DNA from: CAWFFV01 sp963814985
GTDB taxonomy: Bacteria > Chloroflexota > Ktedonobacteria > Ktedonobacterales > Ktedonobacteraceae
NCBI GenBank assembly: GCA_963814985.1
Contig: CAWFFV010000085.1
Location: 1 to 13,141, forward strand
DNA length: 13,141 bases
Reading direction: 5' to 3'
A program made the translations under genes and the position numbers. The notes beneath the pieces were generated by a model that had not been told where the DNA came from, did no database searches, and saw only the letters and a program-made list of their open reading frames with translations. Of the stretch, positions 13,005 through 13,141 are shown piece by piece; the stretch's first letter is position 1; the number at the start of each line of letters is the position of its first letter.

Positions 13005-13141
13005 TTTTTCAAATTCCTCAGCGCCCGAGGCGCTTCGCAAGCCATTTGGTGTGGTGTGAGTTTTGTCGCCTGTGGTGGAGGTTGCGCCGCAACCTCCACC
13101 ACAGGCGACAAAACTCACACCACACCAGAACGAGCCACCAC
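13005..13141 (-). repeat. Palindromic interspersed repeat, copy 2
   Basis: This is a 39-bp perfect inverted repeat around a single central base, approximately 13050-13128. Its core, GCCTGTGGTGGAGGTTGCG, and flanks (on the minus strand TTGCGAAG, GCGCC-TCG-GGCGC, TGAGGAA, then an A-run) match copy 1 at 3227-3340 in reverse orientation. Differences inside the palindrome are matched on the opposite arm. The window edge may cut the outer part. Confidence 0.82.

Overview
The window is ordinary-GC to slightly AT-rich bacterial DNA. It probably comes from a soil-type, filamentous-Chloroflexota-like genome (class Ktedonobacteria is my best guess). The grounds are family-level only: an F420-type luciferase-like oxidoreductase, lipoproteins with an LTAC lipobox, TIR proteins beside proline-rich two-helix membrane proteins, and many interspersed hairpin repeats. 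No rRNA, intact tRNA, CRISPR array or complete insertion sequence was seen.

Layout. (1) 1-3227, plus strand: a GT4-type glycosyltransferase followed 13 bp later by a family GH57 glycoside hydrolase, a plausible alpha-glucan (glycogen-like) operon. The first gene has no usable start codon in its own frame and the second carries an internal frameshift. (2) 3228-4536: a palindromic repeat, a promoter with an operator-like dyad, and a membrane-anchored lytic transglycosylase with a strong terminator. (3) 4537-5600: a leader region with a pseudoknot-like fold and a tRNA-Leu-like scrap, a small secreted lipoprotein that may have a chagasin-like fold, then a 264-bp hairpin-rich element bounded by inverted repeats and flanked by TA. 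(4) 5596-6936, minus strand: a PQQ-type beta-propeller lipoprotein whose stop codon spans the edge of that element. (5) 7105-8559, plus strand: an F420-type oxidoreductase followed by a MazG-like pyrophosphohydrolase that is frameshifted near its N-terminus. (6) 8817-12819, minus strand: a TIR locus with a TIR-only gene broken by an in-frame TAA, an intact TIR-helical-repeat gene, and a proline-rich, tandem-repeat, two-helix membrane protein. The last two are tightly coupled. (7) The right edge holds a second copy of the palindromic repeat seen at 3227.

The best candidate for an undescribed system is the TIR / two-helix membrane protein pair. It looks like a signalling or defence pair: a TIR protein that may make or degrade a nucleotide, and a membrane partner with a long, recently expanded proline-rich arm. 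The other notable themes are the two non-coding repeat families (one shows paired, compensating differences between copies) and the high density of coding lesions, with three frame problems and one nonsense codon in 13 kb. The lesions could mean real gene decay or indel errors in the assembly; sequence alone cannot decide.
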